Below are positions 1 through 7,897 of a stretch of DNA of 64,000 bases, one piece after another; position 1 is the first letter of the stretch, and each line of letters begins with the position of its first letter. This stretch comes from Mitsuaria sp. PDC51. Its GTDB lineage: Bacteria > Pseudomonadota > Gammaproteobacteria > Burkholderiales > Burkholderiaceae_C. The notes under the pieces were generated by a model. It worked only from the letters and a program-made list of their open reading frames with translations. It ran no database searches and was not told where the DNA came from. The stretch is from assembly GCF_900113225.1 (NCBI RefSeq), contig NZ_FOZE01000002.1, positions 1,178,001 through 1,242,000 of the forward strand. The letters are read 5' to 3'. Position numbers and translations under genes: made by a program.

Positions 1-962
1 CTGGCTCCTGCGACCCACAGGGGTGGGGATGAGACCGCAGGACGGAACTCCTCGATCAGGTACAGCGGCCTGGCTTTGGACTCGATGAAAAGGCGGCTCA
101 CGTATTCACCGAGGATTCCGATGGCCATCAGCTGAAGGCCGCCGAGGATCAGGATGCTGATGATCAGAGTCGGAAACCCATGTATCGGCTCGCCGAACAG
201 CGCCGTCTTCGCAAGGAAGTACACCGCGTAGACGAAGGACGCTACCGCGCAGGTCAGGCCCACGTAGGTGGCCATCTTCAACGGTACCGTCGAGAATCCG
301 ACGATCCCCTCCACCGCGAAGCGCCAGAGCTTTCGAAACCCCCATTTGGTGTGGCCTTGGTTTCGCGCGTCCCGGTCATAGTCGATCGTGACGACCTTGA
401 ATCCGACCCATGCGAACAAGCCCTTCATGAAGCGGTTTCGCTCCGGGAGCCGATTGATGGCGTCCACGACGCGTCGGCTGAGCAGACGAAAGTCCCCCAC
501 GTCGGGCGGCATGGCGGTGTCCGACAGCATGTTGAAGACGCGGTAGAAGGCGTACGCCGAAAACGTCTTGAGCCAGCTTTCTCCTGCGCGCGATCTCCGT
601 CTCATGGTGACGACGTCGGCGCCTTCCTCCCAAGTGCGAATCATCTCGGGGATCAACGCAGGCGGATCTTGGAGGTCGGCATCGATCAGGATCACCGCTT
701 CGCCGCGGGCCAGGTGAAGCCCGGCGGTCATCGCCGCCTCCTTGCCGAAATTTCGGCTGAAGGAGGCGACACCCACGCGGGGGTCTAGCGCACGAAGCGC
801 ATTCAATGCGTCACGCGTCCCGTCGGTACTGCCGTCGTCGATGTACAAGATCTCCACGCGGCGATCCAGAGACAGCAGCGCGGAGCTCAGTCGCTCGTGG
901 AACGTCCTCAGGCTGGCCGCTTCATTGAAGACAGGCACAACCACAGAAATTGCACCAGCCAT
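1..962 (-). CDS. gtrB: GtrB-type bactoprenol glycosyltransferase, 3' end cut by the window
   Basis: Reading from the ATG at 962 on the minus strand gives about 320 residues without a stop up to the window edge. It is a family-2 glycosyltransferase of the GtrB/dolichol-phosphate-mannose-synthase kind. Near the N-terminus it has a VVPVFNE strand, then a DDGSTDGT nucleotide-binding motif and DADLQDPP as the DxD metal site. Two hydrophobic segments near the visible C-terminus (MATYVGLTCAVASFVYAVYF and a segment starting TLIISILILGGLQL) match the two membrane helices of GtrB. Known role: transfer of glucose from UDP-glucose to undecaprenyl phosphate at the inner face of the membrane. A GtrA flippase-like gene lies 21 kb away in the same element, next to phosphoglucomutase. 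The gene starts 64 bases after the Sel1-repeat gene and is probably co-transcribed with it. Confidence 0.85.
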   Translation of the reverse strand, partial: MAGAISVVVPVFNEAASLRTFHERLSSALLSLDRRVEILYIDDGSTDGTRDALNALRALDPRVGVASFSRNFGKEAAMTAGLHLARGEAVILIDADLQDPPALIPEMIRTWEEGADVVTMRRRSRAGESWLKTFSAYAFYRVFNMLSDTAMPPDVGDFRLLSRRVVDAINRLPERNRFMKGLFAWVGFKVVTIDYDRDARNQGHTKWGFRKLWRFAVEGIVGFSTVPLKMATYVGLTCAVASFVYAVYFLAKTALFGEPIHGFPTLIISILILGGLQLMAIGILGEYVSRLFIESKARPLYLIEEFRPAVSSPPLWVAGA

Positions 963-1026
963 CTGACGCATCGGCGCAGCAGGAACAAGTTGGAGGGGCG
1001 CCGGCGACCAGGCAGCGTTGAACATC

Positions 1027-2601
1027 TCAGCCAAGCTCCTCTTCCTCGTGTCCCATGGCAGCATCCAGCTGCAACTTCACTTGGCGCGCCCATCGAGGTC
1101 CACCGCGCATGGCATCCAGCGCGTCAGAGCTCGCCTTCGCGAAGTAGAGAGACTCGGACAGCCCGTGGTTGTCCAACGCTTGCTTCAACCGGGCCGCGCG
1201 ATGCCGTAGCTCCACATCACGGGGTCCTGAGCCCTGAACTCCGCCATCAGCCAGGTAGCCGGCGCTGCGCTTCAGGGTCTGCAGGGTCGATGAGGAGAGC
1301 GCAGGGATAGCCCGCGGCGAAGACAGTCGTGCATGCTGGATAAACGGGTTCTTCCCCACCACCAAGCCCCAAGGCCGAAGTCCTTCGACGATGTCCACCG
1401 TCATGGCCTCCAGCTTGGTCAGCCCAAAGTCCCTTGCCACCCTCAACCGCGCGGCCAAGGCGCCGTTGGTCTTGGCCACTTCGAAGATGCCGCGCGCCGC
1501 GTCCGCCTCGCACCCTTGAACAGGGAGGATGAAAGTGCGGATCAGCGCCTGGGCTTGGAAGTCTTGAGACTGCGAGGCCAGGTACAACCAGTGCATCCCC
1601 TGTTCCGCATCGCGTAGCGATGCTGCGGCGCGCAGGATGGTCGCGCCCAGCCGGCGCTGCGCGGAAACGTCCCCGCTCGCAGCAGCCTTCTCCAAGAAGA
1701 ATCGCGCCATCGGAGGATTTGCCACGGAGCTATGGTTGTTGGCATGCAGCTCATAGAGGCGGGTCCACGCTTCGCCGTAACCTGCATCGGCTGCCCGCAT
1801 GAGCAGTGCAGAAGCCTTGCGTCTGTTCGGCGCCTGCACCAGCATGTCCCAGCCAATCGATCCGACGTTGTTGCCGCTCAGCGCCTGGCCCAGCAGCAAC
1901 GCCGCAGCGCAGTTCCCTCGATCCACGCAGTCATCCAGCAATACCTCAATGGCCTTGGTATCGACCGTGATTCGCACATCGGGGATCGACTTGGCGAAGC
2001 TGATCGCGGCGTACACCTGATCGGCAAGGGTGGAGTTGGACAACTGCCCGAGGACCAGGCTCACTGCGAGGGCTCGCAGCAGAAGGCGCGGCTCTTTCCT
2101 CATGAGGGCCCGCTCCATCACCAGCGCGATCAGTTCCGGCCACCCAATCTTTGGCACGCCCAGCAGGGCCTTCACGCGCAGCACCGCGGCGTCGTCTGAG
2201 TCAACCGCGGAGGCGGGTAGCGTCAGCGCCTCCTTTGCGCCGTCTTGACCAGACCTCTCGGCAAGCCGAAGCCAGCCTACCGCCTCGCTTTGATCCACCT
2301 GCGTGAGCAGATTCCAGATCGCGACCCGGAGCTGCGCTTCTCCGCTGCCAAAGCGAGCAGCCCGCTCAAGCGTGGAGACACGTCCGTGTACGGCGATCTC
2401 ATGCAGGTCGAGCGCCTCAACGATCAGCCGCTGAGCTTCGTCCTCCCTGAGGGTCTCGACCTGACTCAAGTACTCGAGTCCGAGCGGCACGTGCCGCGGG
2501 AATCCCTTCATCCCTTCGAGGTACAAGCGCCCGGCCTCGAAGCAGGCCGCAGCGTCTCCTCGCCTTGCCCTGGAAATCAGTTGAATGTCTTGTCTTCTCA
2601 T
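1027..2601 (-). CDS. Sel1-like repeat protein
   Basis: A 524-residue protein made of alpha-helical repeats of the Sel1/TPR type, for example the stretches around DAAACFEAGRLYLEG near the N-terminus and GEAWTRLYELHANN and SAQRRLGATILRAAAS in the middle. No signal peptide or membrane helix is seen, so it is probably a cytoplasmic scaffold; its partner is unknown. The frame is open from a TTG at 2709, but I choose the ATG at 2601. It has AAAGG six bases upstream, and a CzcR-like box at 2721-2736 with a -10-like CTCTAGTCT near 2682-2690 would place the transcript start between the two candidates. It is followed by gtrB on the same strand. Function is not known beyond the repeat fold. Confidence 0.7.
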   Translation of the reverse strand: MRRQDIQLISRARRGDAAACFEAGRLYLEGMKGFPRHVPLGLEYLSQVETLREDEAQRLIVEALDLHEIAVHGRVSTLERAARFGSGEAQLRVAIWNLLTQVDQSEAVGWLRLAERSGQDGAKEALTLPASAVDSDDAAVLRVKALLGVPKIGWPELIALVMERALMRKEPRLLLRALAVSLVLGQLSNSTLADQVYAAISFAKSIPDVRITVDTKAIEVLLDDCVDRGNCAAALLLGQALSGNNVGSIGWDMLVQAPNRRKASALLMRAADAGYGEAWTRLYELHANNHSSVANPPMARFFLEKAAASGDVSAQRRLGATILRAAASLRDAEQGMHWLYLASQSQDFQAQALIRTFILPVQGCEADAARGIFEVAKTNGALAARLRVARDFGLTKLEAMTVDIVEGLRPWGLVVGKNPFIQHARLSSPRAIPALSSSTLQTLKRSAGYLADGGVQGSGPRDVELRHRAARLKQALDNHGLSESLYFAKASSDALDAMRGGPRWARQVKLQLDAAMGHEEEELG

Positions 2602-2720
2602 CGAGCGCCTTTCTTCGTACTGGCGCCTTTGCTGAGCATCTTCGGGACACTCGCGTCGCCGGTACATCGCGAGCAGACGAGAGACTAGAGACCAGGCATT
2701 GACCAACAACTGACGGCCTG

Positions 2721-2736
2721 ATTACCGGTTCGTCAG
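2721..2736 (-). promoter_or_regulatory. CzcR-like operator box A, before the Sel1-repeat gene
   Basis: The plus strand reads ATTACCGGTTCGTCAG, the weakest of four similar imperfect palindromes in this element (others at 5338, 19226 and 20769). On the minus strand a -10-like CTCTAGTCT lies about 30 bases downstream, nearly the geometry seen before both czcE genes. It resembles CusR/CopR/CzcR boxes (ATGACAAnnTTGTCAT in the CusR case). Assignment to CzcR is inference. It could also act on the porin gene, which starts 244 bases away on the other side. Confidence 0.45.
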
Positions 2737-2979
2737 CTTCAACGTCGATGGCGTTGGTCAGTCTGGGACGTGTCGAACATGTGACCTCGCATCAGAAATT
2801 TCCTGCTGCTTCGGCTGTGTCCTGAGCGACACGTCTCACGACCGTTTGGACCACCGTGCGCGAGTACGCCCCCGCTCAATCGGTAGAACTCGTGGATTTC
2901 CCTTGCTCTTCTCCCTAGCCTGCGTCGTGCTTGAGGCGAATCGCGTCTCTATGCATCGACCATCGAATAGGAGAAGTTC

Positions 2980-4023
2980 ATGAATAAGCCAGTCCTCTTG
3001 GCATTGGCATGCAGCGCGCTTGCCGGCTCGGCCTTCGCGCAAACCTCGTCCGTCACGCTGTTCGGCGTCGCTGACGTTGCCGTGCGCCAGGTGAAGAACG
3101 GCAACGCGGGTACGGTCAAGGGCGTGACGTCCGGTGGGAACACAACCAGCCGGCTGGGCGTTCGTGGCGTTGAAGAACTGGGCGGCGGACTGTCGGCTGG
3201 CTTCCACCTGGAGTCGGGCATCGATCTGGACACCGGCACCTCCAACGCCAGCAAGTACTGGAACCGCCGCTCGACGATCAGCCTGATGGGTGATTTCGGT
3301 GAGGTTCGCCTAGGCCGGGACACCACCCCGACCTACAACAACACGCTCAACGATGAATTTGGCATCGTGGGTGTTGGATCTCGCGGCATCTTTGTTTATG
3401 GCAGCGGCGCGAACCTGGGCAGTGGTGCAACCACGATCCAGCGTACGGACAACGGCGTGAGCTACTTCCTGCCGAAGAACTTGGGTGGCGTCTACGGTCA
3501 GTTCCATGTCGCCGCAGGCGAAGGCACCGTGGGCAACAAGTACTACGGCGGCCGGATCGGCTACGAAGACAAGAGCTTCCTGGTCGGCGGTGCCTACGGC
3601 ACGACGGATGTCGGCGCCAACCTGTCCAAGTTCAAGAACTACAACCTGCTGTTCAACTACAAGTCGCCGTGGGGCGTGTTGCACACCCTGGTTGACGTGA
3701 AGAAGTGGGGCGAACGCAAGTCGACCGAAATCTCGGTGGGCGCGACCATCCCCGTGACCGTCGGTCAGATCCGCGTGGGCTACACCAACGCCAACCGCTC
3801 CGGCGGCGCGGTTGGTTCCGGCTTCGCCGATGGCGACGACAGCACCCGCCTGGCGCTGGGCTACGTCTACGACTTCTCGAAGCGCACGGCGCTCTACGGC
3901 ACCGTGGCTCGCGTGACCAACAAGGGCGCCGCTCGCAGCTCCGTGCTGTACACGACGCCGGCGGGCATGCTGGGCGGCCAGAACTCCTCCGGCGCGGAAG
4001 TGGGGGTGCGCCACAGCTTCTAA
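2980..4023 (+). CDS. Outer-membrane porin (Gram-negative porin, Burkholderiales type)
   Basis: A 347-residue protein with a clear Sec signal peptide (MNKPVLLALACSALAGSAFA, cleavage before QTSSVT). It opens with the typical SSVTLFGVADVAV strand, has repeated beta strands of alternating hydrophobicity, the RLGVRGVEELGGGLSAGF motif, and a C-terminal phenylalanine in GVRHSF as the BAM recognition signal. This is the trimeric 16-strand general porin family that admits small polar solutes. A ribosome site GGAG sits at 2970-2973. The gene is alone on the plus strand, followed by a strong terminator. A porin in a metal-resistance element may adjust uptake or sit opposite the Czc efflux system, but that is inference. 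Confidence 0.93.
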   Translation: MNKPVLLALACSALAGSAFAQTSSVTLFGVADVAVRQVKNGNAGTVKGVTSGGNTTSRLGVRGVEELGGGLSAGFHLESGIDLDTGTSNASKYWNRRSTISLMGDFGEVRLGRDTTPTYNNTLNDEFGIVGVGSRGIFVYGSGANLGSGATTIQRTDNGVSYFLPKNLGGVYGQFHVAAGEGTVGNKYYGGRIGYEDKSFLVGGAYGTTDVGANLSKFKNYNLLFNYKSPWGVLHTLVDVKKWGERKSTEISVGATIPVTVGQIRVGYTNANRSGGAVGSGFADGDDSTRLALGYVYDFSKRTALYGTVARVTNKGAARSSVLYTTPAGMLGGQNSSGAEVGVRHSF

Positions 4024-4050
4024 GGCTAGGCTTTCTGCAAGGTAAAGGCG

Positions 4051-4082
4051 AAGGGGATGCGCATCGCGCATCCCCTTTTCTT
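4051..4082 (+). terminator. Rho-independent terminator of the porin gene
   Basis: An 11-base perfect stem pairs 4051-4061 (AAGGGGATGCG) with 4067-4077, with a 5-base loop, followed by TTCTTT. It lies 28 bases after the porin stop codon. Confidence 0.9.
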
Positions 4083-4129
4083 TGGGCCTACCATTTGACT
4101 TTCGGAAGCAAACACCGAGCGGAGGGCTG

Positions 4130-4324
4130 ATGGACGAGGGCTGGGTTTCGAACCTCGAGGTCGACTGCAACGAGTCCGGGCGTTTCGTGGCCGTGCTGGT
4201 GCTCACCCCGCCGCCCGAACTAGGGCCGCCTATTCGCGTGCCGATCGAGGGGGAATACGACCGCCCGGAGCTTGCCGAAGATGCGGCGCTCGACGCCCTC
4301 GCCGCGATGACTCGAGGCGATTGA
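4130..4324 (+). CDS. Small hypothetical acidic protein
   Basis: A 64-residue reading frame starting with ATG at 4130, preceded by GGAGGG at 4121-4126 at good spacing. The product begins MDEGWVSNLEVD, is acidic, contains two Pro-rich turns and ends in a helix (AEDAALDALAAMTRGD). No motif, signal peptide or membrane helix was recognised. It stands alone after the porin terminator and converges on the FlgB-like gene. The good ribosome site is the main reason for calling it. Confidence 0.5.
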   Translation: MDEGWVSNLEVDCNESGRFVAVLVLTPPPELGPPIRVPIEGEYDRPELAEDAALDALAAMTRGD

Positions 4325-4369
4325 ACCGGCCGCGACGAACCTACAGGGCTGTCGCGAACTGATCAGTGA

Positions 4370-4840
4370 TCAGCCACGCCTCGTGGGCGACGCAGCATTT
4401 GGCAGCGCAGCTGCCTGTTTGAACTCCGTGGCCTCATCATCCAGCGATGCCATCGCCAGGGTGTACAGAATCGTGTTGCGAGCGAACTCAGCCTGCTCGC
4501 GCTCGACCTCGACGGTGTTGCCATCGATGCTGTCTTGCAACGGCTGTCTGTAGCCTGCGAACGCCAGCGTGCTCGAGGGTATGAGCGGCACTTCCCGAGC
4601 CACGCCCATGTCCTTGCCATCCTGGTCGGTCAGTTCCTCGGCCTGGCTTGAGGCCTTCAGGACGTCTGCAAACGAGATGTCGCGCGCCTTGTAGTTGGGC
4701 GTGTCAGCGTTGGCGATATTGCTCGCCAGCATGGCTTGGCGCTTACCGCGAAATACCAGCGCCTGCGCCCGCCACTCATCTGAATCCTGCGCCAGCTTCG
4801 CCGTGGCGGCGCCGAACCTCGTGTCTTTGATCCCATCCAT
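4370..4840 (-). CDS. flgB: Orphan FlgB-like flagellar rod protein
   Basis: A 156-residue protein, close to the usual FlgB length of about 135-150. It carries the family signature MLASNIANADTPNYKARD near residue 45 and the conserved C-terminal DGNTVEVEREQAEFARNT. FlgB is the proximal rod protein of the flagellar basal body, exported by the flagellar type III system. No other flagellar gene is in the window; the neighbours are a CzcE-like metal protein and a porin. The frame is also open from a TTG at 4852, but that lies beside the T-run of a terminator, so I choose the ATG at 4840 with GGGGGA just upstream. Whether it works as a rod protein or has another task in the element is unknown. Confidence 0.75.
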   Translation of the reverse strand: MDGIKDTRFGAATAKLAQDSDEWRAQALVFRGKRQAMLASNIANADTPNYKARDISFADVLKASSQAEELTDQDGKDMGVAREVPLIPSSTLAFAGYRQPLQDSIDGNTVEVEREQAEFARNTILYTLAMASLDDEATEFKQAAALPNAASPTRRG

Positions 4841-4851
4841 GGCATCCCCCA

Positions 4852-4880
4852 AAAAAGGCGAAGCCGCTGGTGCGGCTTCG
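4852..4880 (-). terminator. Terminator between the first czcE-like gene and the flgB-like gene
   Basis: An 8-base perfect stem pairs 4859-4866 (CGAAGCCG) with 4873-4880, with a 6-base loop. On the minus strand it is followed by CCTTTTTT. It lies between the stop of the CzcE-like gene (4887) and the FlgB-like start (4840), so FlgB-like expression would need read-through or its own promoter. Confidence 0.8.
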
Positions 4881-4886
4881 TGGGTT

Positions 4887-5231
4887 TCAGGCTCGTTCGC
4901 CTTCGTTCTTGTCGACGTAGACCTTGAACGGCTTGCTCGAGAATCCCGCCGGAGCGATCTTGGACAGGTCTACCGCGCGGTGCCCGACGACGTCGAACTT
5001 CCAGGCGAAGGTCTTTCCGCCTTGGCGGAACTGCACGGTCTGGCCGCATTCGATGTTGATGGCCTTGCGCGAATCGAGGTCGACGACGAAATCGGTCTTC
5101 TGACCTGCGAACGGCACGCCGTAGATGGAATTTCCGTTCATCAGACGCTCGGTCGTCTGTGCTGCGACCGGCGCGTTCAGGCCGGCGAACAGGCTGGCAG
5201 CGACAGCGATCATGGCAACGGTTCGGTTCAT
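4887..5231 (-). CDS. czcE: CzcE-like periplasmic metal-binding protein (first copy)
   Basis: A 114-residue protein with a Sec signal peptide (MNRTVAMIAVAASLFAGLNA, cleavage after VAA). The core runs from ERLMNGNSIYGVPFAG to INIECGQTVQFRQGGKTFAWKFD and ends in KVYVDKNEGERA. This matches CzcE, a small periplasmic protein that binds copper or other divalent metals in Cupriavidus czc islands. A paralogue of nearly the same length and pattern lies at 18778-19119. The ribosome site is ACAAGGAG, as in the paralogue. A CzcR-like box lies 107 bases upstream of the start, with TTCTAAAGT 30 bases from the box. A terminator follows directly, so it is probably monocistronic. Confidence 0.85.
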   Translation of the reverse strand: MNRTVAMIAVAASLFAGLNAPVAAQTTERLMNGNSIYGVPFAGQKTDFVVDLDSRKAINIECGQTVQFRQGGKTFAWKFDVVGHRAVDLSKIAPAGFSSKPFKVYVDKNEGERA

Positions 5232-5297
5232 ACAGATCTCCTTGTTCCGGTGGAGCCGTGCTCAACAAGAGCACCTACCGCATCCACCATGAACAGC

Positions 5298-5353
5298 ACT
5301 TTAGAAATCTGTCGCTTTCAACGGACCTGTCGTAGTGATGACAAGTTTGTTAG
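5298..5353 (-). promoter_or_regulatory. CzcR-like operator box B and promoter of the first czcE-like gene
   Basis: The plus strand at 5338-5353 reads ATGACAAGTTTGTTAG, close to the CusR/CopR box. On the minus strand exactly 30 bases separate it from TTTCTAAAGT (5298-5307), read as the -10 region. The same box, gap and TTCTAAAGT occur before the second czcE-like gene. On the other side the box lies about 100 bases before the HEPN-like gene at 5456, so divergent control is possible. Binding by CzcR is inferred from the position of czcRS in the same island. Confidence 0.7.
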
Positions 5354-5455
5354 CTCGCGCCCGCGGTGCGCCGCCGTTCTCCGTCCTTGGGACCAGACGC
5401 TGCGAGATGAGCAAGGCGGACATCCAGCGGAGAATGGAGCGACGGAGGTGCCAAG

Positions 5456-6022
5456 GTGAGCAGCAACATTGCATCGGGATACACGCCCGAACAGGACGAC
5501 GTGCTGAAGACGCTGGGTTTGGCGGTGGTGGCGGGACAGGGCGTGGAACGCCTGATGAGCACCTGCCTGACGTTCGTTCTCCGGGACGAGCCGCTCGTGT
5601 CGCCAGAGCAGCTTGATGGAATTCTGCGACGCCACAGCAAGGCGACCCTCGGCCAGCTACTGCGGATCTTGCGAGAGCGGGTGGACCTGCACCCGACGTT
5701 CGACGAGCGCTTCGAGCGCTTTCTGGAGAGTCGCAACATCATTGCGCACCGCTTGTTCGACGTGCCGGGCGGCCTGGACCTTCATACGGACGCAGGCAGG
5801 CAGAACCTCAAGATGTTCCTGCTGCGCTTCATGGATGATGGCCAAACCCTCTCGATGATCTTCCTTGGCTTGATCCGAATCTGGTCTCAACAGGTCGGCA
5901 TCGATCTGCCAAGCGTAGATGACCATGCTACGCAGGCCATGCTGGATCACGTCGATGAGAACGTGATCCCCAACCTGAGCATCCTCTTGAAGGAGAAGAT
6001 GCCTTCGGCAGGCAACGACTAG
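5456..6022 (+). CDS. Hypothetical helical protein with a HEPN-like Rx4H motif
   Basis: A 188-residue, mostly alpha-helical protein with no signal peptide. In the middle it has RFLESRNIIAHRLF, where R-N-I-I-A-H fits the Rx4H signature of HEPN-fold proteins (ribonucleases and their inactive relatives). The motif alone is short and can arise by chance, so the fold is only suspected. GTG at 5456 is the start used; GGTGCCAAG lies just upstream. The gene faces away from czcE and converges with the gene at 6019-6438, overlapping it by four bases. Possibly it is a toxin-like part of the cargo, but no matching nucleotidyltransferase partner lies next to it. Confidence 0.55.
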   Translation: MSSNIASGYTPEQDDVLKTLGLAVVAGQGVERLMSTCLTFVLRDEPLVSPEQLDGILRRHSKATLGQLLRILRERVDLHPTFDERFERFLESRNIIAHRLFDVPGGLDLHTDAGRQNLKMFLLRFMDDGQTLSMIFLGLIRIWSQQVGIDLPSVDDHATQAMLDHVDENVIPNLSILLKEKMPSAGND

Positions 6023-6438
6023 ACTGGGTCTCGCATGAGCTTGGCGCCGTCGCTGCATAGCGCCGTGGCTATGTCTGCGCGCAGCTGATTGCCGAGATCC
6101 GAGAGCAGCCTCGTGGCGAGCTGAGCGCTCAACGACAAGCGCGATTTGGAGGCGAGCTGGACAAAGGGGCGAACAGACCTGGCCAGTTCGTCGGACGCAT
6201 CAAGCACCTCTGAAAATGGGCGATCCAGAAGAATCGTCAGCATCAGCACTGAGCTCAACCTCTTCATCGCCTCCGCTTGCCGCTTCAACGTGGCGACTTT
6301 GCTGTGCACCAACATCGAAGGAAGCGTGAGGATCAGCTTGTCCAGGTCCCGCAGCTCCCTGGTGACTCGAATGGCCGCCTGCTCAGACATGCGCAGTCCC
6401 GTGTCGATCGAACTCCTCTCGTCTTCAGTCTTCAGCAT
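6019..6438 (-). CDS. Hypothetical helical protein
   Basis: A 139-residue protein starting at ATG 6438, chosen because GGAGA lies seven bases upstream; the frame is open further, to 6474. It is helical throughout, with runs such as TRELRDLDKLILTLPSML and VATLKRQAEAMKRLSSV. No signal peptide or known motif was recognised. It lies 121 bases before the 3' end of czcS region genes on the same strand, and its 3' end overlaps the HEPN-like gene by four bases on the opposite strand. Confidence 0.5.
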   Translation of the reverse strand: MLKTEDERSSIDTGLRMSEQAAIRVTRELRDLDKLILTLPSMLVHSKVATLKRQAEAMKRLSSVLMLTILLDRPFSEVLDASDELARSVRPFVQLASKSRLSLSAQLATRLLSDLGNQLRADIATALCSDGAKLMRDPV

Positions 6439-6559
6439 CGCGCGGTCTCCCGCGCACGCACCTTCGGCAGGCATGACAGGGGCACGCGAACCAGTAGGCC
6501 AGCGCTCTGGCCTCGCCGTGGGAGGCTGACCTCATCAAGGACGAGAGTATTTCGTTGAA

Positions 6560-7897
6560 TCAAGTGGGTACCGCGCTAGAGGAGATCGTGAAGCCAATGC
6601 GTGTCTCGCCGCGCTCGGACGTTGCAATCGCCTTGCCTCCATGCATGCGCGCAATTGCCGCGACGATGGAGAGGCCAAGGCCATGGTTCTTGCTGGCGCC
6701 GGTGCGGGAAGGGTCGACGCGGTAGAAACGGTCGAAGAGCCTTGGCAGGTGTTCCGCGGGGATCTCCGGACCCTCGTTGATCACGCCGATATAAATCTCT
6801 TTGCCGCGTGGCTCGATCTCGACCACCACCTCCGTCCCGCGGGTCGCATAGCGGCGAGCGTTACCCACCAGATTGGCGATCGCGCGCTGCAACAAGCCAG
6901 TGTCCACGCTGGCTCGGGCACGCCCGCGCACGACGCCGCGAACGCCCGCTTCCTGCAGTGATCCCTCGTGATAGTCCAGCACCTCGGCGCAGAGTTCCGC
7001 CAACTCCGTGACCTCGTCGCGGCTGGCCTGAGCGCCCCGCTGGGCATTCGCAAGAAAGAGCATGTCCGCCACGATCCTGGCGATGCGACGAAGCTCCTCG
7101 AGGTTTGACTGAAGCGTCTCCTTGAGCTCGTCGGGCGAGCGGGGACGCCGGAGCGCGAAGTCGCAGCTGTTGATGAGGATCGAGAGCGGATTGTTCAGCT
7201 CGTGTGCGACATCAGCGTTGAACGACTCCATCTGCCTGTAGGCGATGGCGAGGCGATCGAGCAGGTCGTTCGTTTGAGCGATGAGCGGCTGCAACTCTTC
7301 CACCTGGTCACGGCCGTCGAGTCGCAGCTCCAGACGGTCGGCGCGGACAGCTGCGGTCTGCCTGACAAGCGCACGAAGGGGCGCGAGCTCTCGCCTGACC
7401 CCAAATGCCGCAGCTGCAGACAGCACCAAGGAGCCCCCAACGGCCGCAAAACCGAGCGTCCACGCGAGCCGCAGGAGCAGCTCCTTGTCCTTACTCTGGT
7501 CGAAGGCAAGCGAGGCGGTCCCCGCCCCGCCGAGATCGGGAGGCAGCGGCACTGGAAATCGCTCGACCTTGACGTCGGCGCTAGCAGCGCGCTGCGGCGG
7601 CAAAAAGATGTGGCCCGAGTTGTCCGCCACGCTGAGCGTGAGCTCGTCGTGCCCAGCGAGAAAGTCGTTCAGCAGATGCCGGACGCTGTCCAGATCGTGC
7701 GCGCCGCGCCCTTCCTTGAGCAGATGTTCAACGGCCTCGCGCTTCATGCTCAAGGTCTGGTTCTGACGTTGATCGAGCGTCAGGAAGATCACCACGTACA
7801 CCGCCACGCACACGACGCCGAGCCCCGCCATGGACTGCAGAGCGAGTCGACGAAGGAGACGGGCCCGAAGGCTTCCCGTATGCATGGCGACGCTCAT
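6560..7897 (-). CDS. czcS: Heavy-metal sensor histidine kinase CzcS
   Basis: A 445-residue sensor kinase. Near the N-terminus is a membrane helix (MAGLGVVCVAVYVVIFLTL), then a periplasmic sensor region of about 110 residues, a second helix near residue 150, a HAMP linker, and the phospho-acceptor motif FNADVAHELNNPL around residue 232. The ATPase part has NLVGNARRYA (N box), GVINEGPEIP (G1), RLFDRFYRVD (F box) and GLGLSIVAAIA (G2). It belongs to the IrlS/CusS/CzcS heavy-metal class. Its ATG overlaps the stop of czcR as ATGA, so the two are translationally coupled. Presumed role: sensing periplasmic zinc, cadmium or cobalt and phosphorylating CzcR. Confidence 0.93.
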   Translation of the reverse strand: MSVAMHTGSLRARLLRRLALQSMAGLGVVCVAVYVVIFLTLDQRQNQTLSMKREAVEHLLKEGRGAHDLDSVRHLLNDFLAGHDELTLSVADNSGHIFLPPQRAASADVKVERFPVPLPPDLGGAGTASLAFDQSKDKELLLRLAWTLGFAAVGGSLVLSAAAAFGVRRELAPLRALVRQTAAVRADRLELRLDGRDQVEELQPLIAQTNDLLDRLAIAYRQMESFNADVAHELNNPLSILINSCDFALRRPRSPDELKETLQSNLEELRRIARIVADMLFLANAQRGAQASRDEVTELAELCAEVLDYHEGSLQEAGVRGVVRGRARASVDTGLLQRAIANLVGNARRYATRGTEVVVEIEPRGKEIYIGVINEGPEIPAEHLPRLFDRFYRVDPSRTGASKNHGLGLSIVAAIARMHGGKAIATSERGETRIGFTISSSAVPT

